Shown piece by piece: positions 12,111 through 22,840 of a stretch of DNA of 64,000 bases; within the stretch, counting starts at the first letter, position 1; each line of letters opens with the position of its first letter. Where the stretch lies: assembly GCA_023213395.1 (NCBI GenBank), contig CM041465.1, positions 16,864,001-16,928,000 of the forward strand, written 5' to 3'. The DNA comes from Cycas panzhihuaensis (taxonomy: Eukaryota; Cycadophyta). The notes under the pieces are model-generated. The model did no database searches and was not told the origin of the DNA. It worked only from the letters and a program-made list of their open reading frames with translations. Position numbers and translations under genes: made by a program.

Positions 12111-13365
12111 ATAACTGAGCTGGATCTTCTATAGTCTTTGATGTTATAGTTGTATGGTTAACATCTATACATTCCACCAAAATATAAATGCTTCCTTTCT
12201 TTAAGGCTTTCATAATAACCAAAGTTCCCTTTGACACCTTCAAGATTCCTTCATGACCTATGTACTTATAACCACTAGAATCTAGTTCACCTAAAAAAAT
12301 TATTTTCTTTTTTAGATCAAGTATATGTCTAAATTTAGTTAATGTTCTCACTACACCATAAAACATTTTAATTTGGATGTTACCAATGTCCACTATCTTA
12401 TAGGAAACTTCATTTCCCATAAGCACATCACCACCATTAAGAGGTTGGCACGATGAAAACTTACTCTTATGTGGACACATATGGTGCAAAGCATCTGAAT
12501 CCAATAACCATTCATGCTGATAATAGGAAACATTACAAGTAACTAAGACATTATCATTCATACCTTGATTTGTCTCTACTTGATTAGCCTCTCTGGCAGG
12601 ATCTTCTTTTTTCTAGAATTCCCTTTTGTAGTAATCCTTCTTGAGGTGACCTATCTTATTAAAATGACAACATATAAGTTTACTCTTCTTGCCTTTTGAC
12701 TTTAGCCTTAATGTGCCCTTGGAGCTTTGTCCTCTCTTAATTATTCTACCTCTTACTATCATCGATTCTAGTGTGGAGGTTTTAAGATTGGGCTTCCTCC
12801 TCACCTCCTCCATCAACAAAACACTCACAATAGAATGATAGCATAATTCATCTATAGTACTAAAACTAATTAAGATGATAATATTATTCTAAGATTCTGA
12901 TAATGAACATAATAAGGTAATAGTCTTATCCTCATTCTTAATCATGACATCGATACTATCTAACTAATAAATAAAAGTATTGAAAATATTTAAATGATTA
13001 GGAATTTTTATACCTTCCTTCATCCATAATGAGTATAGCTATCTCTTCAAGTAGATTTGATTCATCACTAATTAGGTCATGTATAAGCCTTCCAGCCAGG
13101 TCTATAATCCTACTATTGTCTCCTCCCCTATGATGTTAAATAGAACTTTATTTACCAAGTACAATCATATTGTGCTAAGAGCCTTTTTATGTAGATCATT
13201 CTATTTGTCATCGTCCATCCCTATGGGTTTCTTCAATTTACCTATCAAAGTTATGTACAATCCTTATTATACCAAAACATCATACGCTTTCAGCTTCCAC
13301 AACTTGAAGTTGTTCTTGCCATTGAATTTCTCCACTTCAAACTTTATATTCATTAGTTTCACCAT
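12111..13365 (-). pseudogene. gag and protease of copia element 2
   Basis: The likely start is the ATG complementary to 13363-13365. The capsid reads FEVEKFNGKNNFKLWKLKAY and on to LLMEEVRRKPNLK. A zinc knuckle lies at 12640-12690 (CCHFNKIGHLKKDYYK), with two Cys lost. The protease follows in the ORF 12109-12561: it has LLDSDALHHMCPHKSKFSS, where the usual copia D-S-G/A-A-S/T motif has become D-S-D-A, and then VLMGNEVSYKI. The order gag, knuckle, protease and the match to 16881-18060 support it. It is not functional. Confidence 0.75.
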
Positions 13366-13420
13366 TTGGTATAGAAAAAGGCCATCACCAAAACCTTCAC
13401 AAACTCATTATAAAAATAAA

Positions 13421-13438
13421 AGTGGCTCTTATATCACT
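13421..13438 (-). promoter_or_regulatory. Primer binding site of copia element 2
   Basis: On the minus strand, GTGATATAAGAGCC follows three bases after the LTR end. It differs by a few transitions from the TGGTATCAGAGCC primer site that copia elements use with initiator methionine tRNA. Confidence 0.65.
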
Positions 13439-13441
13439 TGT

Positions 13442-14016
13442 TGAGAAAACTGGGTCCCAATAACTAGAAACCACCACTAAGATCTAATCTATTTTGCAAC
13501 TAATTACAAGAATTAAAGCTAAAATTTAACATGCAAGTTCTTAAACTAGAGATAATCTAATAAATAAATTAGAAAGTCAAAGTATCACATATACACAATT
13601 TATAGTAGAATGCTCATAATAATAATAATTGGCCATCTCTACTCCTCACAATACATCTAATATATCAAATACCATCAACATAATGAAAAAACACCCTAAA
13701 TTAGGCTATATAAGAGAGTCATATAAGGCATAAATTTTGAACATCAAATTTAGGGTATTTTGAATAAACAACCTTGATTCTCTTTACAATTTAGTATGGT
13801 TTACAATGCTAGCTTTTAAAGTTATAGGCTATCACCCCTAAACCCCCTATTTGCTGAGGGGCAAGGGCGGGGGGGGGGGGGCGAGATTCTGACACCTCCT
13901 AAACCCCCTAGTTAAGGGGCTCTCCTGCTCCCCCTTAGATACCCATGCAAAAGTTTAGGGGAGAAATTGCATTACCAACCTATCAAAATTTTGGACTCCA
14001 AAACATTGTTATCACA
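13442..14016 (-). repeat. 5' LTR of copia element 2
   Basis: It aligns with 8757-9388 but lacks about 85 bp in the middle: the join is near 13595, where TATACAC runs into AATTTATAG. It contains a run of 12 G at about 13870-13881 in a C/G-rich patch that all LTRs of this family share. On the plus strand it ends GTTATCACA at 14016. Confidence 0.85.
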
Positions 14017-14410
14017 TTATCTAAAAGGTTTTATATTTATAAAAATAGAGTTAGTAAGCTTTTTATTTATTCTCTTTTATCTTTTATTTAATTTTTACTC
14101 TTCATTACTTCTTATAATCTTCTTTATTTTTAAAACCTTCATGCACTTCTGAATGACTATGAGCTACCATATACATACTAAGATAAAAAATTAAAAAAAT
14201 ATATAAAATAATAAAATAACAAAAAGGAGAAAAATATTAAAATTACTATATATTTTCATGGATCATCACATCATTGAATGTATATCATGTTCAATTTATA
14301 AAAGGGAAATAAGAGGGAAAAGGGTTTGGAGTTAATTATTTATTATACATAAGTTTCAAGAAAAGGTGATCGATATATATATATATATATAAGAAAGCAT
14401 GGTATATCTA
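14017..14410. other. AT-rich flank 3' of PMD copy 1
   Basis: Contains A/T runs and an (AT)n tract at 14370-14390. It lies beyond the 3' end of the antisense PMD gene, the same place that holds the low-complexity stretch 33570-33720 in element B and the long microsatellite 55318-55568 in element C. The + strand ORF 13967-14152 is low-complexity and probably not a gene. Confidence 0.4.
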
Positions 14411-16165
14411 TCACTTAGGTGACTCATGATACAATAGTTGAGGCTCACAAAATGCCTTACATCTCCATTCTATCTCCCTATATATATAAAATGCATCCAT
14501 CCCTGTGAGCTCTAATGATATCTCTTCTATACTCCTGGATCTGCCCTCTCCCCTTTGCCTAAGATCTGTCCATATGTATACTCTGTATAAGGTAGAAGAT
14601 GTCATCCCTACTATACTATAATACTCCATGATGGAGTAACTCATGCTCCTACCTGTGCTAATGTCATCCTACATAGATTGTGTCTCTCATCCTTAGCTAC
14701 TCTAAGCTCTGACTCTTGCACTCTTAGCTCTACTCTCATGTCTATATATATATCTCGAGCTTAAAGTGCATAGTTAAAGTGGCTAATGCGATGTCCTAAC
14801 AGGGTATGATCCACTATATTCCATACTAGCATCTCCTCTGATGTAGGAATATAAGGGAATATTAGCTTTAGTGTCCTCCTCACCTCTCCCAAAATCATGA
14901 TCTCATAATCTATATAATGAAAATATATAAGTCGTGATCTATCTACTAGAAAAAAAATCATGATAAAAAAAGAAATATAACTTGATATGAGAGAAATTAG
15001 TCCATTGATATACCTAATGGCTCACCTCCTCCTACTGGCTTCACTTCTATCTTCTCCTTTACCTATGGCATTCTCTCTGTCTCTCTCTCTTTCTCTTTAT
15101 GGCTCTTAGGAAGCCTCTTAAGTAGGCTCTCCCTCCCTTAATCTATTCCCTCCTCCTCTACCCTACTCATCTGTTGATTCGAGCTCCATACTTTGTATGA
15201 AACCTCTTTTATCTCTACATGGTGCTCCACCTACTCTCTTGAGTACTTGTCAATTCCCTCCCACTCCTCTATTGGTTGATACTCCTTCTCTCCCTCCTCA
15301 ATCCATCTCTCTATCATCCCCACCACCTCTCTCACCTCTACCTTCTCTCTCTCCCTCTCCCTTTCCTTCTCCCTTAACCAATAATAAGGGCCTCTCTTAC
15401 TACTCCTCTTTTTACTATATCTATCTCATCATCACTCCACATTGATAGTTCTACATATACATCCTATACCCATTATCTCCTAGTCATCCTACTTAATAGA
15501 GGGTTATGTACTCCTAGCTATGATAGCTACCCTATTATGAATTCTTACTCTCATATGCCTCTTATTTACCCTTAGATCCATGACAGTTAGTTCTCTTAGA
15601 GCTCCTCTTAGCCTTATTAAAGGAAAATGGTCATACAACCAACACATCAGGATTGATCTATAAGAAAATCCTCCTCTACCCAGTCTTCTAATTCTTGATA
15701 GATGAAGACACATGCTATCTACAATATTTTATCCCCAATTTATATGGATTCCTTACTCATATCTCCTCACTACTCCTACCTATAATGTTAGAACCCCCAT
15801 AAAGTTTTATGTTCTAGTAATCATGTAAATGATAATTAGGGTGTTGATCCTCCGTATGATAGGAACACTCTCTACTACTCATATGGCCTTCCTATAGATA
15901 TCCTATTGGAGCTAAACTAGTTAGTAAAACTTGCCAGGTACTAGCTACATATTATTTAAGACTCATCATTTATCACCCTATTGAATCTCACCCTCTCTCC
16001 ATGTTAGTTGACTCCCAAAATCCTTCCTACATCCCTTAGAGTGATCTGTATCTCTCTAATCTCTTATACCATGAATATATTCTGACCCAGAATCTAGTAG
16101 TTGATGAAATCATAGAGTATTTCATACTCCATCACTAGTTGGGTCGATCCACTTGTTAAATAATA
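14411..16165 (-). pseudogene. PMD (plant mobile domain) gene, copy 1, main part
   Basis: Read on the minus strand from 16165 down: LVMEYEILYDFIN, then IFMV and EIREIQITLRDVGRI (the PMD H-x-F-H-x-P...GEMTxTLxDV region). At 15504-15713 comes GRGGFSYRSILMCWLYDHF (the PMD C-terminal part). A putative intron (14946-15025) is followed by YEIMILGEVRRTLKLIFPYIPTSEE-like residues cut into short blocks, and a charged tail (MRVELRVQESELRVAKDE) likely to form a coiled coil. Each block aligns with PMD copy 2 (33950-35880). The gene's beginning lies beyond the copia insertion, at 21453-21600. PMD proteins are plant factors related to MAIN and to transposon-carried copies. This copy is broken by stops and by the insertion. 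Confidence 0.7.
14946..15025 (-). other. Putative intron in PMD copy 1
   Basis: Minus-strand donor GTGAGCC at 15025 and acceptor TTTTTTTCTAG ending at 14946, with a T-rich tract before the AG. The protein homology to copies 2 and 3 resumes right after the acceptor. The donor matches that of copy 2 (GTGAGGCC). Length is 80 nt. Confidence 0.6.
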
Positions 16166-16805
16166 TGACAATAATATTTTAGAAGCTAAAATTTTGACAG
16201 GTTGGCAGTGCGATTTCCCCCATAAATTTCTGTAGGGGGATCCAAGGGGTTGAGAGCCCCCTTGGCTGGGGGATGTGAGGGAGTGCCAGAACCCTCCTGC
16301 AAAGAGGGGATTCAGGGGTGATAACCCCTAACCCCAAAATCTAGCACTGTAAAACATACTAAATTGTAAAGAGAATTGGGGTTGTTCATTCAAAATACCC
16401 TAGATTCTATGGTTAAGATTTCTACTTTATATGACCTCTTATATAGCCTGATTTAGGGTGTTTTTTCATCATGTTGATGGTATTCAATGTATTAGATATA
16501 TTGTGAGGAGTAGGGAAGTTGGTTATTATTATCATGAGCATTTTGCTATAGATTATATACATTTATCTATTCTTGGATAATAAAGATTGATATCTTTCCT
16601 ATGTGGATATTTCCCTAGCATACTGTTATGGTTTTACCATGTTATATCTAGTGTATATATGATACTTTGGCTTTTTAATTTATTTATTATATTATCTCTA
16701 GTTTAAGAACTTGTATATTAAATTTTAGTTTTAACTATTATAACTAGTTGCAAAATAGTTTAGATCTTAGTGGCAGTTTCTAGTTATTGGGACCTAGTTT
16801 TCTCT
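16166..16805 (+). repeat. 5' LTR of copia element 3
   Basis: It begins TGACAATAAT and ends TTTTCTCT. It matches 20805-21452 along its whole length, including the C/G-rich patch at 16205-16330, with many transitions, so the insertion is old. Confidence 0.9.
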
Positions 16806-16810
16806 ATAAG

Positions 16811-16824
16811 TGATATTAGAGCCA
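16811..16824 (+). promoter_or_regulatory. Primer binding site of copia element 3
   Basis: TGATATTAGAGCCA starts five bases after the LTR. It is a decayed form of the TGGTATCAGAGCC site complementary to initiator methionine tRNA. Confidence 0.7.
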
Positions 16825-16880
16825 CTTTTATTTTTGCAGTGAGTTTGTGAAGGTTTTGGTGTTAGCTTTTTCTGCACCAA

Positions 16881-17690
16881 ATGGTAAAACTAGCAAATAA
16901 AAAGTTTGAGATGGAGAAATTCAATGGTAAGAATAACTTCCAGTTGTGGAAGCTAAAAGCATATGATGTTCTAATACAACAAGGATTGTATAAAGCTCTT
17001 ATAGGTAAATTAAAGAAACCCACAATGATGGACAATGACAAATGAGATGATCTGGACAAAAGGGCACTTAGCACAATATGATTATGCTTGGTGAACGAAG
17101 CTCTATTTAACATCATAGGGGAGAAGACAATAGTAGGATTATGGACTTAGTTGGAAGGTTTGTACATGACCAAACTAGTGACAAATCAAATCTACTTGAG
17201 GAGATAGCTATACTTATTGTGGATGAAGGAAGGTACAAAAATTATTGATCATTTAAATATTTTCAATACTCTTATTTGTTAGTTAGCTAGTATCGATGCC
17301 ACGATTAAGGATAAGGTTGTTACTTTGTTATATTCATTACTAAAATCTTGGGATAATATTGTCACCTGAATTAGTTTTAATACTATAAATGAATTAGACT
17401 ATGATTCTATTATAAGTGCTTTACTAATGGAAGAGGTGATAAGGAAGTCCAGTCTTGAAACCTCTACATTATAAGCTATGATAATAAAGGGCAGAATGAT
17501 TGAGAGAAGACAAAGCTCCAAGGACACATCAAGGTCAAAGTCAAAAGGTAAGAAGAGTAAGCTTAGATGTTAGAACTATAATAAGATAAGTCACCTAAAG
17601 AAAGATTACTACAAAATGAAGGAGTTCCAAAAAAAGGAAGATCCTACCAAGGAGACTAATCAAGTAGAGTCGAATTAAGGTATAAATGAT
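16881..17690 (+). pseudogene. gag of copia element 3
   Basis: The ATG at 16881 starts a frame with FEMEKFNGKNNFQLWKLKAYD, typical of the copia capsid N-terminus. It continues with KLKKPTMMDNDK, LWTQLEGLYMTK-like residues (with a stop) and LLMEEVIRKSSLETS. A Lys/Ser-rich basic segment leads to the zinc knuckle CRNYNKISHLKKDYYK at about 17565-17615. Two of the knuckle Cys/His ligands are lost (Cys to Tyr, Gly-His to Ser-His). Several stops replace Gln or Trp. The start was chosen because the homologous minus-strand copy has its ATG at the same place. Confidence 0.8.
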
Positions 17691-18060
17691 GATGATGTCT
17701 TGGTTACTTGTAATGTTTCTCAGTATTATCATGATTGATTATTAGATTTTGGTGCTTCACACCATATGTGTCCATATAAGAGTTGGTTTTCATCGTACGA
17801 ACCTCCTGATGGTGTTGATATGCTTATGGGAAATGAAATTTCCTATAAGATAGTGAGCATTGGTAGTATCAAATTTAAAATGTTTGATGGTATAATGAGA
17901 ACATTAATTGAAGTTAGATATGTACCTGATCTAAAAAGGAAACTAATTTCTTTAGGTGAACTAGATTTTAGTGGTTATAAGTACAGAATCCATGAAAGAG
18001 ACTTGAAGGTGTGAAAGGGCACCTTGGTTATTATAAAAGCCTTAAAGAAAGGAAACCTTT
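17691..18060 (+). pseudogene. Protease of copia element 3
   Basis: The frame gives DDVLVTCNVSQYYHD, then LLDFGASHHMCPYKSWFSS, in which the copia protease D-S-G-A-S/T motif is D-F-G-A-S (Asp kept). It runs on through MLMGNEISYKIV and VPDLKRKLISLGELD. ORF 17766-18014 covers the uninterrupted part. It would cut the polyprotein in the virus-like particle. A TGA stops the frame just before the motif. Confidence 0.75.
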
Positions 18061-19070
18061 ACATTTTGGTGGGAAGTACAGATATCGGCTATAGAGCTAT
18101 AGTGTCAAAGACTACAGAAGATCTATCTCAGTTATGGAATCAAAGACTTGGGCACATGAGTGAGAGAGGAATTAAGGTATTGATGAATCGTAAGTTGCTT
18201 CCTAAGTTGCAGCTTTTAGATTTAACTTTTTGTAAATATTATATTTTTGAAAAGTAGTGTAGACTCAAGTTTAAAGTAGGGAGTCACAGTAGTAAAGGTG
18301 TTCTAGATTATGTACATTTAGATATGTGAGGACCAACCCCTACAATATCTTATAGAGGATCATTATACTTTGTCAGATTTATAGATGATTACTTTAGAAA
18401 GATATGAGTCTATTTTTTAAAAAGGAAATTTGAAGTTTTCAGTGTGTTTAAGCAGTTCAAGGCTCTAGGTGAGAAGAGCACTCGTAGGTCAATCAAATGT
18501 TTAAGAACTAACAATGGAGGTGATTTCAACTCCTTGGAGTTTGATAACTATTGAAAAGAAGTTGAGATTAAAAGGCATAAGGCCACTAGCTATACTTCAC
18601 AATAGAATGGCATAGTTAAGTGCATGAACATGACACTCTTAAAAAGAGTAAGAAGCATGCTAAGTAATGCAAGAGTGGAGTACGGCTTATAGTAGAAGTT
18701 GTTCAGACATCTTATTATTTAGTAAATAGGTCACCATCACTTGCAATAGACTACAAGATTCCTAAAGAGATATGGATTGGACATCTATGTGACTATTTAA
18801 ACTTTAAAGCTTTTGGTTGTGATGCTTATGCCTTGACTAGTAAGAATCAATGTTCAAAGTTAGACCCAAAATCCAAGAGATGTATCTTTGTTGGTTATGG
18901 TGATATAGATGGTATAAAGGGATATAGATTGTGGGATCCTACCACTCATAAAATCACTATGAATAGAGACATTATGTTTGATGAATCTCCTTTTCTAAAA
19001 TTAGATAGTGTAGAAATTGAAGTAAAACAGGAGCAGAAAGTTGAATATCAATAGGTCAAGCTTAAGACCC
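18061..19070 (+). pseudogene. Integrase of copia element 3
   Basis: RLGHMSERGIKVLMNRKLL marks the GAG-pre-integrase zinc region (18150-18200), followed by LDLTFCKYYIFEK. The core has YVHLDM (first Asp, near 18315) and LRTNNGGDFNSLEF (near 18510), with the second catalytic Asp changed to Asn. The catalytic Glu context is changed to KCMNMT. The C-terminal conserved block (KSKRCIFVGYGDIDGIKGY and LWDPTTHKITMNRDIMFDE) is in ORF 18833-19054. Two of the three catalytic residues are therefore lost. Confidence 0.8.
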
Positions 19071-20745
19071 AACCATCTTTAGAAATAGAAGAGTACAAAG
19101 ACCTTTCTAAAGATGAATCTACAATAGATTTATAGGAGTATGTGGACATTCCTCCACCAACTATTAGAAGATCTACATGAGTTAGTCATCCACTTAACAG
19201 GTACAACCCTTCTATTTCTATTGATTTAATTTCTAATGATGATGAACATGCTATTAAGAAGTAATAGATGATATCCATAGTAAGAAGTGGAAGAGGGCTA
19301 TGTAGGAAGAAATAGATGCTTTGAAGAAAAATAATTCTTCAGACTTGGTAGAATATCCACATAGGAGGAAGATTGTTAGTTACAGGTGGGTTTTCAAGAA
19401 GGAAACATATGTTGATGGAAAGGTTGATAAATATAGGGCAAGATTGGTGGCTAAAGGCTTTGCACAAAAAGTAGGTATTGATTTTCATAAGATATTTTTA
19501 CTAATTATTAAACTTATTTCAATTCAGGTTCTATTATCATTGGTAGCTTTTCTTGATTTGGAGTTATAGCAATTAGATGTAAAAATATCTTTTCTACATG
19601 GAGATATAGATGAGGAGATCTATATAGATCAACCAGAAGGGTTTGTATAGGATGGTAGAAAAAGACTTGTTTATAGGCTTAAGAAATCAATGTATGGCCT
19701 GAAGTAATCACCTAAGCAATGGTACATGAAGTTTGATGCGTTCATAGAGAGCCAAAATTTTAAAATAAGTGAGTATGATCATTGTGTTTACTTTAGATTC
19801 CTATACAACAACTTATTTATTATCTTAGTATTATATGTTGATGATATACTAGTTGCAAGCAAGAGTATGGTAGAAATCAATAAGTTAAAGGCTTAATTGA
19901 TTCAGACTTTTGATATGAAGGATCTAGGAGCTGCAAAAAAAATATTAGGTATGAAGATACATAGAGATAGGAAATTTAGTAAGCTATAGTTATCATAGTA
20001 GAAATATATGGAGAAGGTGCTAACCAAATTTGGTATATCAAATGTGAAACCAGTGAGTATCCTGTTGGCTTACTATTTCGAGTTTTCTTTGAGTATGAGT
20101 CTTAGTAGTGAAAAGGAAAAGGATTATATATCTCATATTCCTTATGCTAGTGTAGTAAGAAGTTTGATATATGTCATGGTATGTATAAGACCTAACATTT
20201 CACATGCAGTTAGTGTAGTTAGCAAGTTTATGGTAAATCCAAGAAAGGAACATTAGGTATTAGTGAAATAAGTGCTTTTATATTTTAGGGGCACAAGTAA
20301 CTATTACATCACCTTTAGAGGTATAGGTAATCTAGTTTGTGGATATGTTTATTTAGAATTTGCATGATATTTAGATAAAAGAAGGTCTAATTTAGGTTAT
20401 ATATTTACTCTTGCTATAGAAGTAGAATATGTTGCTGTAACACATGCTTGTAAGAAAGTAATCTAGTTACAGGGTCTATTGGTTAAGCTTGGAAGGAAAC
20501 CAAAAAAAGGTAAAGGTATTTTATGATAGTTAAAGTGTCATTTACTTAGCAAAGAATCTATTTTATCATAGTAGGATAAAGTATATTACTCTTAAGTACC
20601 ATTTTGTTCAACAGGTTATGGAAGCAGGTGGAGTGGCACTTGAGAAGGTTAACACAAAATAGAATTGTGTTGATATGTCCACAAAACTAGTACTATTGGA
20701 GAAGTTTAAATGGTGCCTGACTTCTCTTACTTTGTACAAAAGGTG
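19071..20745 (+). pseudogene. RT and RNase H of copia element 3
   Basis: From 19310: EEIDALKKNNSSDLVEY, VSYRWVFKKETYVDGKVDKY, ARLVAKGFAQKVGIDFHKIF, LDVKISFLHGDIDEEIYIDQPEGFV and LKKSMYGLK. The polymerase box is LYVDDILVASKS at about 19835-19870 (intact YVDD). RNase H starts near 20130 (SHIPYASVVRSLIYVMVCIRP and SVVSKFMVNPRKEH) and runs through AVEVEYVAVTHACKK-like residues and QVMEAGGVALEKVNTK to the end near 20745. Stops again replace Gln and Trp codons. The polymerase box itself is still canonical although the frame is closed. Confidence 0.82.
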
Positions 20746-20783
20746 ATGAATAGTCTAGGAAATATATCAGGTAAATTATTTTC

Positions 20784-20804
20784 AAGGTAGAGATTATTAG
20801 ATAA
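20784..20804 (+). promoter_or_regulatory. Polypurine tract side of copia element 3
   Basis: The A/G-rich AAGGTAGAGATTATTAGATA immediately precedes the 3' LTR (TGTAATAGC). The same boundary is seen in reverse in element 2 at 9389-9412. Confidence 0.55.
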
Positions 20805-21452
20805 TGTAATAGCAATGTTTTGGAGGCTAAAATTTTGACAAGTTGGTAGTGCAGTTTCCTCCCCAAACTTTCGTAGTGGGATCTAAGGGGATTGGGAGCC
20901 CCCCTTGGATAGGGGTATAGTGGGTGTTAAAACCAGCCCTCCACCCCTGTAAAGAGGGGGTTTGAGGGTAGTAGCCCTGACCAAAAATCTAACACTGTAA
21001 AACATACTAAATAGTAAACAACATTAAAGTTGTTCATTTAAAATACTCTAGATTCTATGGTCAAGATTTGTGCCTTATATGACTCTCTCATATAGCCTAA
21101 TTTAGGGTATTTTTCCATCATGTTAATGGTATTATGTGTATTAGATGTATTATAAGGAGTAGGGCAGCTGGTTATTGTTGCTATGAGTATTCTATTATAG
21201 ATTATGTACATTTATCTATTCCTAAATAATAAAGATCAATACTTCTCTTGTGTGGATGTTTCCCTAGCATATTTCTAGGATTTTACCACGTTAGATCTAG
21301 TGTATATATGATGCTTTGGCTTTTTGATTTATTTATTATATTATCTCTAGTTTAAGAACTTGCATGTTAAATTTTAGTTTCAATTCCTATAACTAGTTGC
21401 AAAATAGTTTAGATCTTGGTGGTAGTTTCTAGTTATTAGGACCTTGTTTTCT
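20805..21452 (+). repeat. 3' LTR of copia element 3
   Basis: Partner of 16166-16805. It begins TGTAATAGC and ends TTTTCT, directly followed by the TAATA target duplicate. Confidence 0.9.
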
Positions 21453-21600
21453 TAATACCACTCACTCAGGATAATTCACAGCTCTTTAGAATTGCCTAAT
21501 CTCCCTCATTAAGCTAACTAACCAGCTTCTTGATTGTCAAACCTTCATTCTCTAACATTTTTACTCTCTCTAAAGGTTATATCACATAAAAAGAATCACA
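21453..21600 (-). pseudogene. PMD gene copy 1, N-terminal part
   Basis: On the minus strand, KMLENEGLTIKKLVS leads (after one frameshift) into LGNSKEL, a stop at a likely Trp codon, and IILSEWYYL. This joins the frame at 16165 once the copia element and one TAATA are removed. It corresponds to the PMD start, LRRCGLFTALKTPQYTS in copy 2. The Met of MLENEG is a possible start but is not proven. Confidence 0.6.
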
Positions 21601-22310
21601 TCAGTTCCTAGCTTTTATGATTTAAAATTTTAATTTTCAAGTTTTTTTCTTTTAAGAAATTTAAAAGTATGGTGAAATAACAAAAAATGTAATTTCACCA
21701 CCAAAAACATGATTTTCTCTTATCACTCTGAATCGTAAAATCACATTTGTTGTTGTGTTATCATAGTTTTTGTTATATTCTCATGTTTTTAATGCTTTGT
21801 GTACATTTTCTGCACTGAGTTATCACATTTTTAGATTAAAAATTTAATTTTTAAAAAAATAAGGATGTAAACTTACCAAATATTTGGCTCCCTACTACAT
21901 CTTACTAATATCAATCTCTTGGAGCTGATCTTTTGTTGAAATGGCTCAAAATCACCTTAAAAATATGAGAAAAAGGCCTTACAACACCTAATTTTTCAAT
22001 CTCCTCCTATAAAAATGAAATTTTATTTTTATCCTTCTTAATAAAGGGGAGGACCCTATTTTCTTTTTTCCAAATAAGGATCTTTCTTTCGTCTATTGAT
22101 TCTAAGTCTATTAAAGTGAATTCTATCTCTTTACAATTGTTATTATTGAATCAAATCACTTTGAGATTGCAAATATGATACATCACTTATTTATTTGGCT
22201 CAATTATTGATCTTCATGGAGCTTTTTAGAGACTTAAATATCACATCTTTCACTTATTTTCCCTTCAAAATTGACTCTTGAATTGGTCTCCAAAATGCTT
22301 CAAGTTCCTT
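21601..22310. other. Non-coding 3' region of Tat-like element D, left of repeats
   Basis: No domain is seen. Around 21655-21870 there are repeated short blocks (AAAATCACATTTGTTG, TTATCACATTTTTAG, TTTTTAAAAAAATAAGG) that resemble blocks of the D-type LTR (23510-23600 and 52150-52240). Element B has the same kind of sharing between LTR and PMD upstream region. Confidence 0.4.
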
Positions 22311-22314
22311 CTAC

Positions 22315-22535
22315 CTATTAAAGAGCCTAAACTATGATAGGTAACCCTATGAAATTCTATCGTTGATGAAGTTAAACTATGATGATTAAGCTCTAAAATC
22401 TTTCACCTCATTAATAAGTCTAAACTATGATGGAAAGATTTTAAAAATTATCTACTCATGAGTTGAAACTAGGGTAGTCTTAAGGCTCTAAAAAGTCACC
22501 TATTAATGAGCCTAAAAACTATGATAGTCTATTCT
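22315..22535. repeat. Degenerate tandem repeat, period about 46 bp
   Basis: Five imperfect units are built around GAGCCTAAACTATGATAGG (variants AAGTTAAACTATGATGA, AAGTCTAAACTATGATGG, GAGTTGAAACTAGGGTAG, GAGCCTAAAAACTATGATAG). It lies in the 3' untranslated part of element D. Confidence 0.7.
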
Positions 22536-22609
22536 TTCTACTTTGGCAAAAGGACTTCCTTCTTTAGTAAGGTTAATAAGAGGTAAACCATGACCAATTA
22601 GGTATTTTA

Positions 22610-22840
22610 AGTCCCATCCAATTTGTAGGTATTTGATAATGATCTTTTGGTTAGTAAGTGCCAACCCAATCCTTTTTGGTAAGGCATTAGGTGTCATTTC
22701 TTCAGTGATGGATACCCAATCCTTTTGGATAAGTTTTAAGATAACATTCTTTTGGTAATAAGTACCCAATCCTATTGGGTAAGTTGTTAAGTATTTTTCT
22801 TTTAGCATTGAGAACCTAGTCCTTTTAGGTACATGTTTCT
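22610..22840. repeat. Second degenerate tandem repeat, period about 50 bp
   Basis: Four to five units share the core ACCCAATCCTTTTGGGTAAG with a spacer containing TCTTTTGG and TAGTAAGT. The minus-strand ORF 22512-22808 is a by-product of this repeat and shows no family motif. Confidence 0.7.

Larger units (their letters stand above)
8757..14016 (-). mobile_element. Ty1/copia element 2 (minus strand), near full length, decayed
   Basis: Two related LTRs (8757-9388 and 13442-14016) flank an interior that reads on the minus strand as gag, protease, integrase, RT, RNase H: the Ty1/copia order. LTR ends have the form TG...TTTTCTCA on the element's own strand. A primer site resembling TGGTATCAGAGCC follows the right-hand (5') LTR. 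It belongs to the same family as the element at 16166-21452, with which it can be aligned throughout. No convincing target duplication was found (TTTAC on the left, TTATC on the right). All ORFs carry stops and shifts. Confidence 0.9.
16166..21452 (+). mobile_element. Ty1/copia element 3, complete structure, decayed
   Basis: Paired LTRs of about 640 and 648 bp enclose primer site, gag, protease, integrase, RT, RNase H and a polypurine tract. TAATA occurs just before (16161-16165) and just after (21453-21457). Removing the element and one TAATA restores a continuous PMD reading frame across the site on the minus strand, which independently fixes both ends. The 3' LTR seems to have lost the last two bases (ends TTTTCT). 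It is a sister of element 2. It inserted into PMD copy 1, with its coding strand opposite to the PMD. Confidence 0.93.

Noticed and set aside
13079-13444. 121-codon plus-strand ORF
   Set aside because: It is the complement of the copia gag, which has clear motifs on the minus strand. The 84-codon minus ORF 16862-17116 is the same shadow in the sister element.
13870-13881. Run of 12 G in the copia LTR as a quadruplex or regulatory signal
   Set aside because: The same patch in sister LTRs is C/G-rich but lacks the long run, so it is likely a local slippage product.
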